The position numbers were made by a program, and so were the translations under genes. Positions 1 to 6,903 of a stretch of 11,112 nt of DNA are shown here, piece by piece; positions within the stretch are counted from its first letter, which is position 1; each line of letters opens with the position of its first letter. Origin of the DNA: an archaeon (lineage in GTDB: Archaea; Nanobdellota; Nanobdellia; Woesearchaeales; GW2011-AR9); contig JAGVMW010000177.1 of the NCBI GenBank assembly GCA_020053615.1, positions 1-11,112 on the forward strand, given 5' to 3'. The notes beneath the pieces are model-generated. The model did not search any database. It saw nothing but the letters and a program-made list of their open reading frames with translations, and was not told the origin of the DNA.

Positions 1-79
1 GATGCGATAGTTGCATCTCATTAAAGGAAAACAGGACGACAAAGCCGTCCTTGTTTTCAGGTGGATATGGTGCTATCAC
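1..79. other. Run of small inverted repeats before the first gene
   Basis: Three inverted repeats follow one another. GATGC (1-5) pairs with GCATC (13-17) across 7 bases. AAAACA-GGACG (28-38) pairs with CGTCC-t-TGTTTT (46-57) with one bulged T, giving an 11-bp stem with a 7-base loop. GATA (64-67) pairs with TATC (74-77). Only the middle one is strong. It could be the end of an upstream transcript, since a short plus-strand frame closes with TAA at 22-24, or part of a structured RNA cut by the window edge. I do not recognise a tRNA, a C/D-box RNA or a known riboswitch. No coding sequence in 1-145 can be supported. Confidence 0.35.
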
Positions 80-112
80 TCACAAAACGGACTGTGCCTT
101 CTCACCAAAAAC

Positions 113-124
113 TTTAAATATAAA
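113..124 (+). promoter_or_regulatory. TATA box of the nucleotidyltransferase-dUTPase cluster
   Basis: TTTAAATATAAA lies with its centre about 28 bases before the ATG at 146. That is archaeal TATA-to-start spacing, so the transcript probably begins at or within a few bases of the ATG (leaderless). There is no Shine-Dalgarno sequence before this ATG, which agrees. Confidence 0.7.
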
Positions 125-125
125 C

Positions 126-143
126 TTGCACTTTAACGTGCAA
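126..143. promoter_or_regulatory. Perfect inverted repeat in the core promoter, possible operator
   Basis: TTGCAC, six bases, then GTGCAA: a perfect 6+6 dyad. It sits between the TATA box (113-124) and the start codon at 146, covering the expected transcription start. A dimeric regulator bound here would block RNA polymerase. Because the transcript is probably leaderless, an RNA-level role is less likely. The regulator is unknown; autoregulation by one of the two downstream products is a guess. Confidence 0.45.
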
Positions 144-145
144 TA

Positions 146-1033
146 ATGAGTAAATTGTGGGAAAAGCTAACTATAGGACAACTCAAAGAGAATAATTCTC
201 TGTTAGTTCCAGCCATATTTACCCATCGGCAACTTGAACTACTTCAAAATAAGCTGCAACATAAAAAATTAAGTAATAATGAAGAAGCTTATTTTTCTCG
301 AACGGTATCCAAAAAATTAAATGCCATTTCTTCTTTAATCGGAATGGATAAAAGATATTACCTCTCGGGAGAAAGTGAAATGCTTCCCGAAAGAAAAAAA
401 GAAGCCCTAAAAATACTCCGAAAAACTGAACGAAACCACAAAGGAATTAAAATAATACTCGCAGGGTCTTTCTTGTATAATAAAAAATATAATGATATTG
501 ATGTATTTTTAATAACCAACTATGATAAAGAAGACTATTGGAAAGATGGAATTCATTACAATTATCTGCCTTCAGATTCTCTTGGAACACTATTCTTTGA
601 CTCTATCAGCAAGATTAGCATAGCTAACTTCGACTTAAACTCAATAAAAGTAAAAGAGCAGCCCAACATAAATAATCTAATTTCCAAATATCAAGAGGTT
701 ATGCAAGATATTAATCAAAAAAATACTTCTTGGCTCAAGATAGATTTACGTGATTTAATCTTAGAGTGCAGTTATGCTGAGGGGAAAGTAGTCTTAAACT
801 CAAAACAGTTAAAGCACAAATTAGAGCTAATTCTAAATCATAAGAAAAAAACGGAAGTTATTCAAAGAATGTTTGTCTCAGCGATAACTAATAACTTTCC
901 TAGTACAAAAGTAAAGAAAATTAGCACTAATTTAATTAAATCATATAAAGAACTGATGAAAGAATATCGACACAAAGATTATTATGGGACTCTAATTTCT
1001 TCATTTCAAGAGGTGCTTAATCTTGCAAGTTGA
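146..1033 (+). CDS. Nucleotidyltransferase-fold protein of unknown substrate
   Basis: The 295-aa product has a helical N-terminal part with a basic segment (residues about 25-65), followed by a nucleotidyltransferase core. The signature is AGSFLYNKKYNDIDVF at residues 106-121: the GS of the helix start, then the acidic pair D117 and D119. A third acidic residue may be D163 in IANFDL. The C-terminal 120 residues are helical and lysine-rich. This fold transfers nucleoside monophosphates to protein, RNA or small molecules; here the substrate cannot be read. The start is ATG 146, fixed by the TATA box 28 bases upstream. It overlaps the next gene by 11 bp, so the two are co-translated. The next gene is small and basic, and the promoter holds an operator-like dyad, so a toxin-antitoxin-like or regulatory pair is possible but unproven. 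Confidence 0.7.
   Translation: MSKLWEKLTIGQLKENNSLLVPAIFTHRQLELLQNKLQHKKLSNNEEAYFSRTVSKKLNAISSLIGMDKRYYLSGESEMLPERKKEALKILRKTERNHKGIKIILAGSFLYNKKYNDIDVFLITNYDKEDYWKDGIHYNYLPSDSLGTLFFDSISKISIANFDLNSIKVKEQPNINNLISKYQEVMQDINQKNTSWLKIDLRDLILECSYAEGKVVLNSKQLKHKLELILNHKKKTEVIQRMFVSAITNNFPSTKVKKISTNLIKSYKELMKEYRHKDYYGTLISSFQEVLNLAS
1010..1015 (+). promoter_or_regulatory. Shine-Dalgarno site that fixes a TTG start
   Basis: GAGGTG, a full match to the anti-Shine-Dalgarno core, ends 7 bases before TTG 1023. The nearby ATG at 1033 is in another frame, so this site supports TTG as the real start of the next gene. Confidence 0.7.
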
Positions 1034-1346
1034 TGAAATAAAAGATAAAATAAAAGTACTGGTGGGAGAACAGATAGATTTTGACGGACATTTTAATCTA
1101 GTTGTGAGTAACATGAATGAAAATATGCAGCAAGATTTGGTAGAATGGATTAAACAATGTAATAATCGAGAAATTGATCCAGACCCTTCTCCGGTGGATC
1201 ATAATTTATTAGCATTCTTCTTCAAGCCAAGAGTGACCAACATTCGCGGGATTTTAACCAAAAGAAAAAACTCTTATTTTATTGCCTTGTTTTTAGATAA
1301 ACATAAATACTACGACCGAGAACGAAGAAAATTAGGGTTCAGATAA
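1023..1346 (+). CDS. Small basic protein, possibly RelE/HigB-like
   Basis: The product has 107 residues and starts at TTG, supported by GAGGTG seven bases upstream. The N-terminal half is acidic (DEIKDKIKVLVG, NREIDPDPSPVDH). The C-terminal third is basic and beta-like, ending in a run with KYYDRERRKLGF. A basic C-terminal end with the pattern K-YY-x-x-x-RRKLG recalls archaeal RelE/HigB-type toxins, but I cannot show the catalytic residues, so this is only a suggestion. It overlaps the nucleotidyltransferase gene by 11 bp and is followed after one base by dUTPase, so all three probably share one transcript. The reading frame is credible because of the overlap, the ribosome site and the tight spacing; the function is unknown. 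Confidence 0.6.
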   Translation: MQVDEIKDKIKVLVGEQIDFDGHFNLVVSNMNENMQQDLVEWIKQCNNREIDPDPSPVDHNLLAFFFKPRVTNIRGILTKRKNSYFIALFLDKHKYYDRERRKLGFR

Positions 1347-1347
1347 A

Positions 1348-1773
1348 ATGCCGCTCCACATCAAAAAACTTCATCCGGAAGCAGTCTTACCTAAGTATGC
1401 TCTGCCGAATGACGCCGGAATGGACTTATTCTCTAATGAGGCAGCTATAATTAATTCTGGTGAACGTAAATTAATCTCTACCGGTATCTCCATGGCCATT
1501 CCTGCCGGATTTGTAGGATTAATATGGGATAAATCGGGAATTGCCTCCAAGCATGGAATTAAAACCATGGCTGGAGTAATTGATTCGGGTTATCGTGGAG
1601 AAATAAAAATACTGGTGCATAATCTTTCTGATAAATTATTTCAGGTAGAGAAAGGAAGCAAGATTGCCCAGCTGTTGATTCAGCCGGTGCATCAGCTGGA
1701 GATTAAAGAAGTAGATGAGTTAGACTGCACTGAACGTGGAGTAGGTGGTTTTGGAAGCACAGGAGAGAGATAG
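1348..1773 (+). CDS. dut: dUTP diphosphatase (trimeric dUTPase)
   Basis: This enzyme hydrolyses dUTP to dUMP and pyrophosphate, keeping uracil out of DNA and supplying dUMP for dTMP synthesis. All five motifs of the homotrimeric family are present in 141 residues: I AGMDL (23-27), II DKSGIA (61-66, with Lys where many members have Arg), III GVIDSGYRGE (76-85, with catalytic Asp79 and uracil-stacking Tyr82), IV GSKIAQLLI (103-111) and V RGVGGFGSTG (130-139, with the P-loop-like Gly-rich tail and Phe135). The length is normal. The ATG follows the previous stop codon by one base, and no clear ribosome site is visible, so translation is probably coupled. It faces the AMP phosphorylase gene tail to tail across 9 bp. 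A dCTP deaminase is unlikely because motif V is that of dUTPase. Confidence 0.95.
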   Translation: MPLHIKKLHPEAVLPKYALPNDAGMDLFSNEAAIINSGERKLISTGISMAIPAGFVGLIWDKSGIASKHGIKTMAGVIDSGYRGEIKILVHNLSDKLFQVEKGSKIAQLLIQPVHQLEIKEVDELDCTERGVGGFGSTGER

Positions 1774-1782
1774 ATAAGTAAC

Positions 1783-4581
1783 CTAACACTTCCCCACATC
1801 ATACCCGCAGCAATGATTGATGTAATCTACCGCTAAATTTAATTTAACTTTGCTGTAAGCATACACAGTATACAACAATTCTCCTTTCTTCACCACATCG
1901 CCTACATTCTTATCGAGAATAACTCCCGCACCTTTATCTTCCGGATTACCGGAAATTCTGGCAATCTTAGCTACTTTATCATTATCTACTGCGATAATCT
2001 TCCCTGTTTTGTCGCTAAACACTTGGTGGACAAATTTTCCTTTAGCTGGCTTTTTCTGCCTTCCCTGAGCATCAATTATCTCATTCATCTTCACCCACGC
2101 TTTTCCAGATTCTAATAATTGCGCAGCTGCTTTCTCTCCTTCTCCTTTTTTGTACTTGCCGGTCATCTCTAACAATGTTCCAGCCATAAACAAAGCTTTC
2201 TTGCGTAAATCCTGCGGAGCATCATGTTCATTCTTAAGCACCGACATCACATCTTCCGCTTCAAACAAAGGACCGATACCTCTGCCGATAGGATGAGAGC
2301 CGTCAGTAACAATGACTTTAACTTTCATATCTAAACTTTTACCCACCATCTCAAACATTTTTTTAAGATGAGCAGCATCTTTCCACGTCTTAGCTTTAGT
2401 GCTATTTCCCATCGGCACATCAATCAACACATGCGTAGCCGAAACTGAATATTTCTTAGCCATAACTGATGCTAATAACTGCCCTTCCGCGTCAATAGAA
2501 AGAGGATGCTCCACTTCGATAATTTTATCGTCAGCAGGAGCGAGATTCATCGAACCCCCATGCACAATGCACGCCCCAACTTTCTTTATAATCTGCTTGA
2601 TTTTATTTGCAGGCAATTCCACTTTGGCTAAACATTCCATAGTATCAGCTGTTCCTGCCGGAGAAGTAATAGCTCGACTGGAAGTTTTAGGAATAGTGAA
2701 GCCGGCAGCAGCAATAATAGGGATAACTATCATAGTAGTTCTATTTCCGGGAATTCCTCCGATACAATTATGCACCGCCATGGGAGCAGTTCCTGCCATA
2801 AATTTGTTATACCCTTCTACATAAAAATCATAAACATGAGAGGTAGTAGCTTTAACTTTATCGTTTCCTTTAACTGGAAGGACAGCTAAATTTCCATAAA
2901 CAATTTTCTTAATGTCAGGACAAGTTAATGCTTCCGAGCACTTTCTTAAGTTTTCTTTAGTGATGTAATTATTTCTCTTAAATGCGCGTTTCAATTCATA
3001 ATCTTTTATTTCGCACACTTTAACTTCGCCCAGTTCTTTGGTGGGAAGCAAGTTTAAATAAGATACATTCGGTTGTTTTCTCCCGCCGAAAATCTCTCTG
3101 GCTTGAGTGTAGATGTAATAACTCTCTTCCACTTTGCTTTCGCCAGTAGGAAACATTCTCTTACCAGCTTTAGAAGCAGATAAAGACACAGACATTCCCA
3201 TTAAAGAAAGGAGATACTGCAAATCCGTACTAAGCTGTTTAGATGAAGTAACATAAATCGCTTCGTAACCTCTTCTAGTGTAGCCATCACCATTAAACAA
3301 AGCTCGCAAAAACTCTAATTGCATTTCTCGACTCAAATCAAACACAAATGCAGGAATTCTTTTTTCCAAAGCGCTGCATCCAGCATTAATCTTCTCTCGG
3401 AAAAGTTTAGCTAGTTGCTGAGAATAAATTGTAACTCTGATTGCAGTAGGGTGCGGGATATTTATGGTTGGCTCAAATCCGAACACACTTTTCACACATT
3501 TTTTAGCATCATCAACCAAATCGTCCTCATGAGAACCAAAATTTAGGAATATTCCTTGCTCATTGGTAAAACCCTCTGCAATATAATAGCCCAGCAAACG
3601 CATGAATTCAGGAGTAATAGATATCAAATCAGTTTTCTTGCATCGGTTGTTTTCCATCGATTCTATCTTAATCTCAGTGAGTGAAGTCGTATTATCGTTA
3701 ATTCCACTAGGAACCACTACAAAATCTCCCACTTTAAGTTCAGCAGCGGAAACATTGGTAATAATACCTTTTTTTAAAGTAAACACAGTATGATCTGGAG
3801 TCACTTTTACTTTCCGATTTCCGAGTAAAGTTATTTCCTGCAACTTTGAGGGTGATTTTACTCTGAAGAATCCAGTAACTGGAGCAAACTTAACTACACC
3901 ATCATCTCCAAAAGTTAATACATTAATATTTTTAGGATTTTTAGCTACATATTCTGCGCCATCTTTTATAACAATCTCGCTTTTATTTTCATCAAACACT
4001 CCATCAATAATTTCTCCAATACCTCTTACTTTAACTTTAGAACTATTTCTTACGATAACTGGAGTATCCCCGCTCAAACAATGTTTGTCTAATGTAATAT
4101 TACTAAACTTCAACTTATCTCCTGTATTCACCAAAGCTTTAGTCAAATCTACAATCTCTCGATGACTTAACCCGTGAGCAAAGCAGGCTGAAACAAAATA
4201 AGTTTTCTCAATATCGGTTAAGCGGTCATTAGTAATATCGTCAGCAATATGAAATAATTCATCATAACTTAGGTGCTTTCCATACAGTTTATTACGAATA
4301 TGATCTACCGATTCAGGCTTGCCGGAAAATTTAACTTCGACGATAGCTCCGTGACGCAGGTTCAGCTTATCTAATACTTCTTCAAACAGCCCAATATGAC
4401 CTTCAGAAACTTCTTTCTTGCTTTCAGCTATGTCCAATATGCACACTAACTTATGTATTCCATGCTTAACCAGGATTCTGTCTCCGGAACGGGAATCAAT
4501 CTTACGCGCATCTTTTTTATGTAATACTACAATGTGTGATCCACCAGTTGCTATATTCATGTCATGAACTTTAAATTTCAT
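1783..4581 (-). CDS. deoA: AMP phosphorylase precursor interrupted by an intein
   Basis: The 932-residue precursor comprises an N-extein (1-167), an intein (168-605) and a C-extein (606-932). The joined exteins give about 494 residues, the usual size of archaeal AMP phosphorylase, which converts AMP or other NMPs plus phosphate to ribose-1,5-bisphosphate and free base. That product feeds the archaeal nucleotide-salvage route to RuBisCO via ribose-1,5-bisphosphate isomerase. The C-extein carries the thymidine/pyrimidine phosphorylase signature SSRAITSPAGTADTME (634-649) and GIGPLFEAEDV further on. The N-extein has the extra N-terminal domain (1-85) that separates AMP phosphorylase from short bacterial thymidine phosphorylase. 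The start is ATG 4581, with GAGGTG four bases upstream. Classical thymidine phosphorylase is a less likely alternative. Neither partner gene, RuBisCO or isomerase, is in the window. Confidence 0.9.
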   Translation of the reverse strand: MKFKVHDMNIATGGSHIVVLHKKDARKIDSRSGDRILVKHGIHKLVCILDIAESKKEVSEGHIGLFEEVLDKLNLRHGAIVEVKFSGKPESVDHIRNKLYGKHLSYDELFHIADDITNDRLTDIEKTYFVSACFAHGLSHREIVDLTKALVNTGDKLKFSNITLDKHCLSGDTPVIVRNSSKVKVRGIGEIIDGVFDENKSEIVIKDGAEYVAKNPKNINVLTFGDDGVVKFAPVTGFFRVKSPSKLQEITLLGNRKVKVTPDHTVFTLKKGIITNVSAAELKVGDFVVVPSGINDNTTSLTEIKIESMENNRCKKTDLISITPEFMRLLGYYIAEGFTNEQGIFLNFGSHEDDLVDDAKKCVKSVFGFEPTINIPHPTAIRVTIYSQQLAKLFREKINAGCSALEKRIPAFVFDLSREMQLEFLRALFNGDGYTRRGYEAIYVTSSKQLSTDLQYLLSLMGMSVSLSASKAGKRMFPTGESKVEESYYIYTQAREIFGGRKQPNVSYLNLLPTKELGEVKVCEIKDYELKRAFKRNNYITKENLRKCSEALTCPDIKKIVYGNLAVLPVKGNDKVKATTSHVYDFYVEGYNKFMAGTAPMAVHNCIGGIPGNRTTMIVIPIIAAAGFTIPKTSSRAITSPAGTADTMECLAKVELPANKIKQIIKKVGACIVHGGSMNLAPADDKIIEVEHPLSIDAEGQLLASVMAKKYSVSATHVLIDVPMGNSTKAKTWKDAAHLKKMFEMVGKSLDMKVKVIVTDGSHPIGRGIGPLFEAEDVMSVLKNEHDAPQDLRKKALFMAGTLLEMTGKYKKGEGEKAAAQLLESGKAWVKMNEIIDAQGRQKKPAKGKFVHQVFSDKTGKIIAVDNDKVAKIARISGNPEDKGAGVILDKNVGDVVKKGELLYTVYAYSKVKLNLAVDYINHCCGYDVGKC
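2767..4080 (-). mobile_element. LAGLIDADG intein in AMP phosphorylase
   Basis: The intein is 438 residues (168-605 of the precursor). It begins with Cys168 in CLSGDTPVI (block A) and has block B as VTPDHTVF (260-267). It carries two LAGLIDADG motifs, LLGYYIAEGF (329-338) and FLRALFNGDGY (424-434), each keeping its acidic residue (Glu336, Asp432). It ends with block F YDFYVEGYNKFMAG (584-597) and VHN (603-605), followed by extein Cys606. All splicing residues are present: Cys1, the TxxH histidine, the penultimate His, the terminal Asn and Cys+1. It should therefore splice, and the homing endonuclease looks intact. The insertion point splits DKH from CIGGIPGNRT, the conserved substrate-binding loop, so unspliced protein should be inactive. 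Confidence 0.95.
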
Positions 4582-4585
4582 ATGG

Positions 4586-4591
4586 CACCTC
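4586..4591 (-). promoter_or_regulatory. Shine-Dalgarno site of AMP phosphorylase
   Basis: GAGGTG on the minus strand ends four bases before ATG 4581. It is the same six-base site used before the TTG-started gene at 1023. Its presence shows that this gene, unlike several neighbours, has a short leader. Confidence 0.7.
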
Positions 4592-4614
4592 TTTTGTTAA
4601 TGATATACTTTGGA

Positions 4615-4624
4615 ATTTATTTAA
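4615..4624 (-). promoter_or_regulatory. Probable TATA box of AMP phosphorylase
   Basis: The minus strand reads CTTAAATAAA here. Initiation about 25 bases downstream would fall near 4593, just before the GAGGTG site, giving a minimal leader. A second AT-rich candidate, AGTATATCA near 4601-4609, is possible but would place the start on the ATG and leave the ribosome site untranscribed. Confidence 0.45.
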
Positions 4625-4646
4625 GAGTATTTAACAGTTCCGATTA

Positions 4647-5117
4647 TTAGGTTAGTTCTTTAAATCTTTCTCTATATCTTTTAACTTCATTACTGTTAAT
4701 CTTAGAGATAAAGTCAATTATATTACCATTGAACAATTCGGCTTTTCTAAGCATGTTTTGAACCTCCTCTTGAGTAATTTTAAAATCGATATAATACTGT
4801 TTGTCTATTCTCTCCGTCTTTGCTTCAGAAATATCTTTATTATCATAATTAAATAACTCTTTTAACAAGATAATCGAAGCCGAATGATTCTCTGACTTGA
4901 TTCCTACTTTAAATAATAACGCAGTTAGAATATGGTACATGCTGTAATAAGCTAGCCCAACAGACTCCTCCAGCCTATTGTTGTTTAATAATATCCTAGC
5001 AGAAATAAGATTACTCTCAGATTTTTCAACATATGACTGCTTAATCTCTTCACTAGGCTCGACCAGCTGAAGCTTTCCCTCCTGCACTAATTTAACTAAA
5101 AAGGTCATTTTTTTCAT
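4647..5117 (-). CDS. HEPN-domain protein paired with a nucleotidyltransferase
   Basis: From ATG 5117 the product has 156 residues. The HEPN-like core spans residues about 28-140: YVEKSESNLISARILL, then the hallmark helix GLAYYSMYHILTALLF (54-69) and GIKSENHSA (72-80). HEPN proteins are helical dimers that are either RNases, usually with an R-x4-6-H motif, or non-catalytic partners of MNT nucleotidyltransferases. I see no R-x4-6-H motif here, so a non-RNase role or a divergent active site is likely. A TTG at 5129 is in frame, but it lies directly against the GGGG run and leaves no room for a ribosome site, so ATG 5117 is preferred (ATG 5108 is also possible). It overlaps the upstream nucleotidyltransferase gene by 26 bp, typical of MNT-HEPN toxin-antitoxin pairs. 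Confidence 0.75.
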   Translation of the reverse strand: MKKMTFLVKLVQEGKLQLVEPSEEIKQSYVEKSESNLISARILLNNNRLEESVGLAYYSMYHILTALLFKVGIKSENHSASIILLKELFNYDNKDISEAKTERIDKQYYIDFKITQEEVQNMLRKAELFNGNIIDFISKINSNEVKRYRERFKELT

Positions 5118-5640
5118 AAAATAATTCAACCCCTTTGATTATCACTTTATTCTTTTCTATTTCTTTGATTAACAAGCTGGATTTATTATATTTCCCAATT
5201 TTAATCGATAATTTGGAATTAAGAAAGGATAAGCTCTCTTTGATATTTTTGTCATTGGTATCAATATAAACGTCAATGTCACTATTCTCTTTGGCAATTC
5301 CTTTGGCATAGCTTCCAAATATCGTAGCCAACTTAATCCTTTTATCGGCTTGTATCTTTTCAACTATCTGCCGTAAAGAAGGGTATTTCTTCAAAAATTG
5401 ATTTAGCTTATAATTTTCAGCGGAGAACACATGATTTTTTGCCTCAATGGTTTTCTTTAGGAAAAATACTTTATTCTTTCCTTCCGTTTTGAAGTCCAAA
5501 ACATTATCTTTAATTAAATCTTTAATTCGTCTGGCAATCATCATGTGGTTGATATTCAGATGATTAGCAATCTCTCTTAAATGGCTTTTTCCTCGAATTA
5601 AGTCCAGAACAATCTCCAAAGCGTAATCTTTTTGTGCCAT
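5092..5640 (-). CDS. HTH-nucleotidyltransferase (MNT) fusion
   Basis: The 182-residue protein joins an N-terminal winged-helix DNA-binding domain (about 5-62, with LREIANHLNINHMMIARRIKDL as recognition region and a wing at VLDFKTEGKNKVFFLKK) to a minimal nucleotidyltransferase (about 98-160). The catalytic signature is FGSYAKG (108-114) followed by SDIDVYID (120-127), with Asp121 and Asp123. In MNT-HEPN modules this partner can AMPylate and silence the HEPN protein. The added HTH suggests that the pair represses its own promoter. The start is ATG 5640: a TATA box lies 27 bases upstream, so the transcript would be leaderless. A TTG at 5649 would lie upstream of the expected transcript start. 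Confidence 0.8.
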   Translation of the reverse strand: MAQKDYALEIVLDLIRGKSHLREIANHLNINHMMIARRIKDLIKDNVLDFKTEGKNKVFFLKKTIEAKNHVFSAENYKLNQFLKKYPSLRQIVEKIQADKRIKLATIFGSYAKGIAKENSDIDVYIDTNDKNIKESLSFLNSKLSIKIGKYNKSSLLIKEIEKNKVIIKGVELFYEKNDLFS

Positions 5641-5662
5641 ATGTAACAAAAATGTGCCAGTA

Positions 5663-5670
5663 TTATTTAA
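5663..5670 (-). promoter_or_regulatory. TATA box of the MNT-HEPN pair
   Basis: TTTAAATA on the minus strand is centred about 27 bases before ATG 5640, so a leaderless transcript is expected. A small perfect hairpin (GCTTT, four bases, AAAGC, 5683-5696) lies just upstream, between this box and the end of the reverse transcriptase gene. It has no T tract, so I do not call it a terminator. Confidence 0.65.
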
Positions 5671-5709
5671 AGCTTGTGGTACGCTTTTGAGAAAGCAGTA
5701 GGAATAGTT

Positions 5710-6777
5710 TTAGAAAACTAAGACATTGCGATAAACTTCTTTAGCAGAAATCTCCCCGGGAAAAATTATTTCGAATTCAGAAAGTATTTTCTGCCGCAAC
5801 CTGAACGTATCGGCTTGTCTGGCATAAGCGCACCAGCCTTCCAGAAAGTCGTACAGGTTATCATAAGATGCTTCGTTAAGCAGATAATTTTTCTGAAGTG
5901 TATTCCATTTCCTTTTGAAAGATGATATATTCTTCTTCTGTAATAACCTATGATAAAAGAATATCCTCATCCCTAAAAAGCCAATTCCTGAAGAGAGAGA
6001 AATAATTCTAGTTTTCTGCGGATGAAGCTGAAGAGCAAGCTTATTCTGCAGAAATTTTTGCATTTGCAGCTTATACTTTTCCAGCATCTCTTTAGATTCG
6101 TGTAGGATTACAAAATCATCTACATAGCGCAGATAATATTTTATCCCCAACCGATACTTGATAAACATATCAAGCTCATTCAGGTATATATTTGCAAAAA
6201 ACTGTGATGTAAGATTGCCTAAAGGCATACCCTGTAATTCTGCGGTAGAATAATTAGCAAGTATTCGGCGAATTAACCACATTGTTTTAGGACATTTGAT
6301 TTTCCTTTGAATAATGGACAAAAGTAAGCCCTGATTAACTTGGTCAAAATAATGATAAATGTCTGCTTTTAGTGCATAGGCTCTTTGAGTATAATTGCGA
6401 GAAATCTTTCTGGAAAAGTACCCTAAGCGAAGAATGGCTTTAAGCGTTCCTTTTCCAATCCTGTTGGCATAAGAATCATAGATAAAGCTCGTTTCAAACA
6501 ATGGTTCAATAATATTGCATAATGCATGATGCACCACTCTATCGCGAAAAGCAGATTTGCTTATCTTTCTGGTCTTGGGATCGTGAATTATGAATGTTGT
6601 TAACGATTTTGGCTTATAAGAATGAAGCAGAAGCTCTGTTCTCAGAAGAGAAAGATTATTTGCCAAATCTGATTCAAATTCCATTACGTCCGGTTTGGTA
6701 GTCTTATGCTTCCGAGCTTTCTGAAAAGCTAAAACCAAATTTTCAACAGAACAAATACGAAAGTATAATTCAATCAT
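5710..6777 (-). CDS. DGR reverse transcriptase
   Basis: From ATG 6777 the product has 355 residues and carries the palm and finger motifs of a retron/DGR-type reverse transcriptase: ALKADIYHYFDQVN (135-148, first catalytic Asp139), QGMPLGNLTSQFFANIYLNELD (182-203, with the SQ step typical of DGR enzymes), YVDD (218-221), LALQLHPQKTRI (247-258) and GIGFLGM (264-270). It lacks maturase or HNH domains, so it is not a group II intron enzyme. It copies the template-repeat RNA with errors at adenines and supplies cDNA to rewrite the variable repeat. The frame stays open upstream through the template repeat to a TTG at 6909, but that stretch is the template itself. ATG 6777 lies 20 bp after the repeat. 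No ribosome site is evident. Confidence 0.92.
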   Translation of the reverse strand: MIELYFRICSVENLVLAFQKARKHKTTKPDVMEFESDLANNLSLLRTELLLHSYKPKSLTTFIIHDPKTRKISKSAFRDRVVHHALCNIIEPLFETSFIYDSYANRIGKGTLKAILRLGYFSRKISRNYTQRAYALKADIYHYFDQVNQGLLLSIIQRKIKCPKTMWLIRRILANYSTAELQGMPLGNLTSQFFANIYLNELDMFIKYRLGIKYYLRYVDDFVILHESKEMLEKYKLQMQKFLQNKLALQLHPQKTRIISLSSGIGFLGMRIFFYHRLLQKKNISSFKRKWNTLQKNYLLNEASYDNLYDFLEGWCAYARQADTFRLRQKILSEFEIIFPGEISAKEVYRNVLVF

Positions 6778-6796
6778 CTGAAAAAACTTGCCAGCT

Positions 6797-6889
6797 CGGG
6801 TTATTCGAAGGAAGGACGAGTTGTTGTTGAGGTTGTTGTTGCCGTTGAGGTTAGAGTTGTTGTTGAAGTTGTTGAGAGCCAAGGCCCGC
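6797..6889 (-). repeat. DGR template repeat (TR)
   Basis: This 93-bp repeat matches VR at an offset of 325 bases with 80 of 93 identities. Read on the minus strand in the target frame it encodes RALALNNFNNNSNLNGNN and onward to ITR. It contains 30 adenines, 26 of them in 13 AAC codons. Every mismatch to VR falls on one of these adenines: 6801, 6804, 6805, 6821, 6824, 6825, 6828, 6834, 6837, 6846, 6852, 6869 and 6872. None of the 63 other positions differs. The cytosine in the third codon position is fixed, so randomised codons cannot become stops. The end nearest RT, CGAATAACCCG, is the IMH*-like end. Confidence 0.95.
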
Positions 6890-6903
6890 CCCACTTTGTA
6901 GCT

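Noticed and set aside
2399..2824. 141-codon plus-strand frame opposite AMP phosphorylase
   Set aside because: It is antisense to strongly conserved extein motifs and the intein end, and has no promoter or ribosome site.
5710..6777. Group II intron or retron for the reverse transcriptase
   Set aside because: There is no maturase or endonuclease domain, no intron domain V-like structure was recognised, and no msr/msd inverted repeats are seen; the TR/VR pair identifies a DGR.
6797..6889. The AAC-rich tract as a simple triplet microsatellite
   Set aside because: It aligns over 93 bp, including non-repetitive ends, to the 3' end of another gene with mismatches only at adenines, which slippage would not produce.
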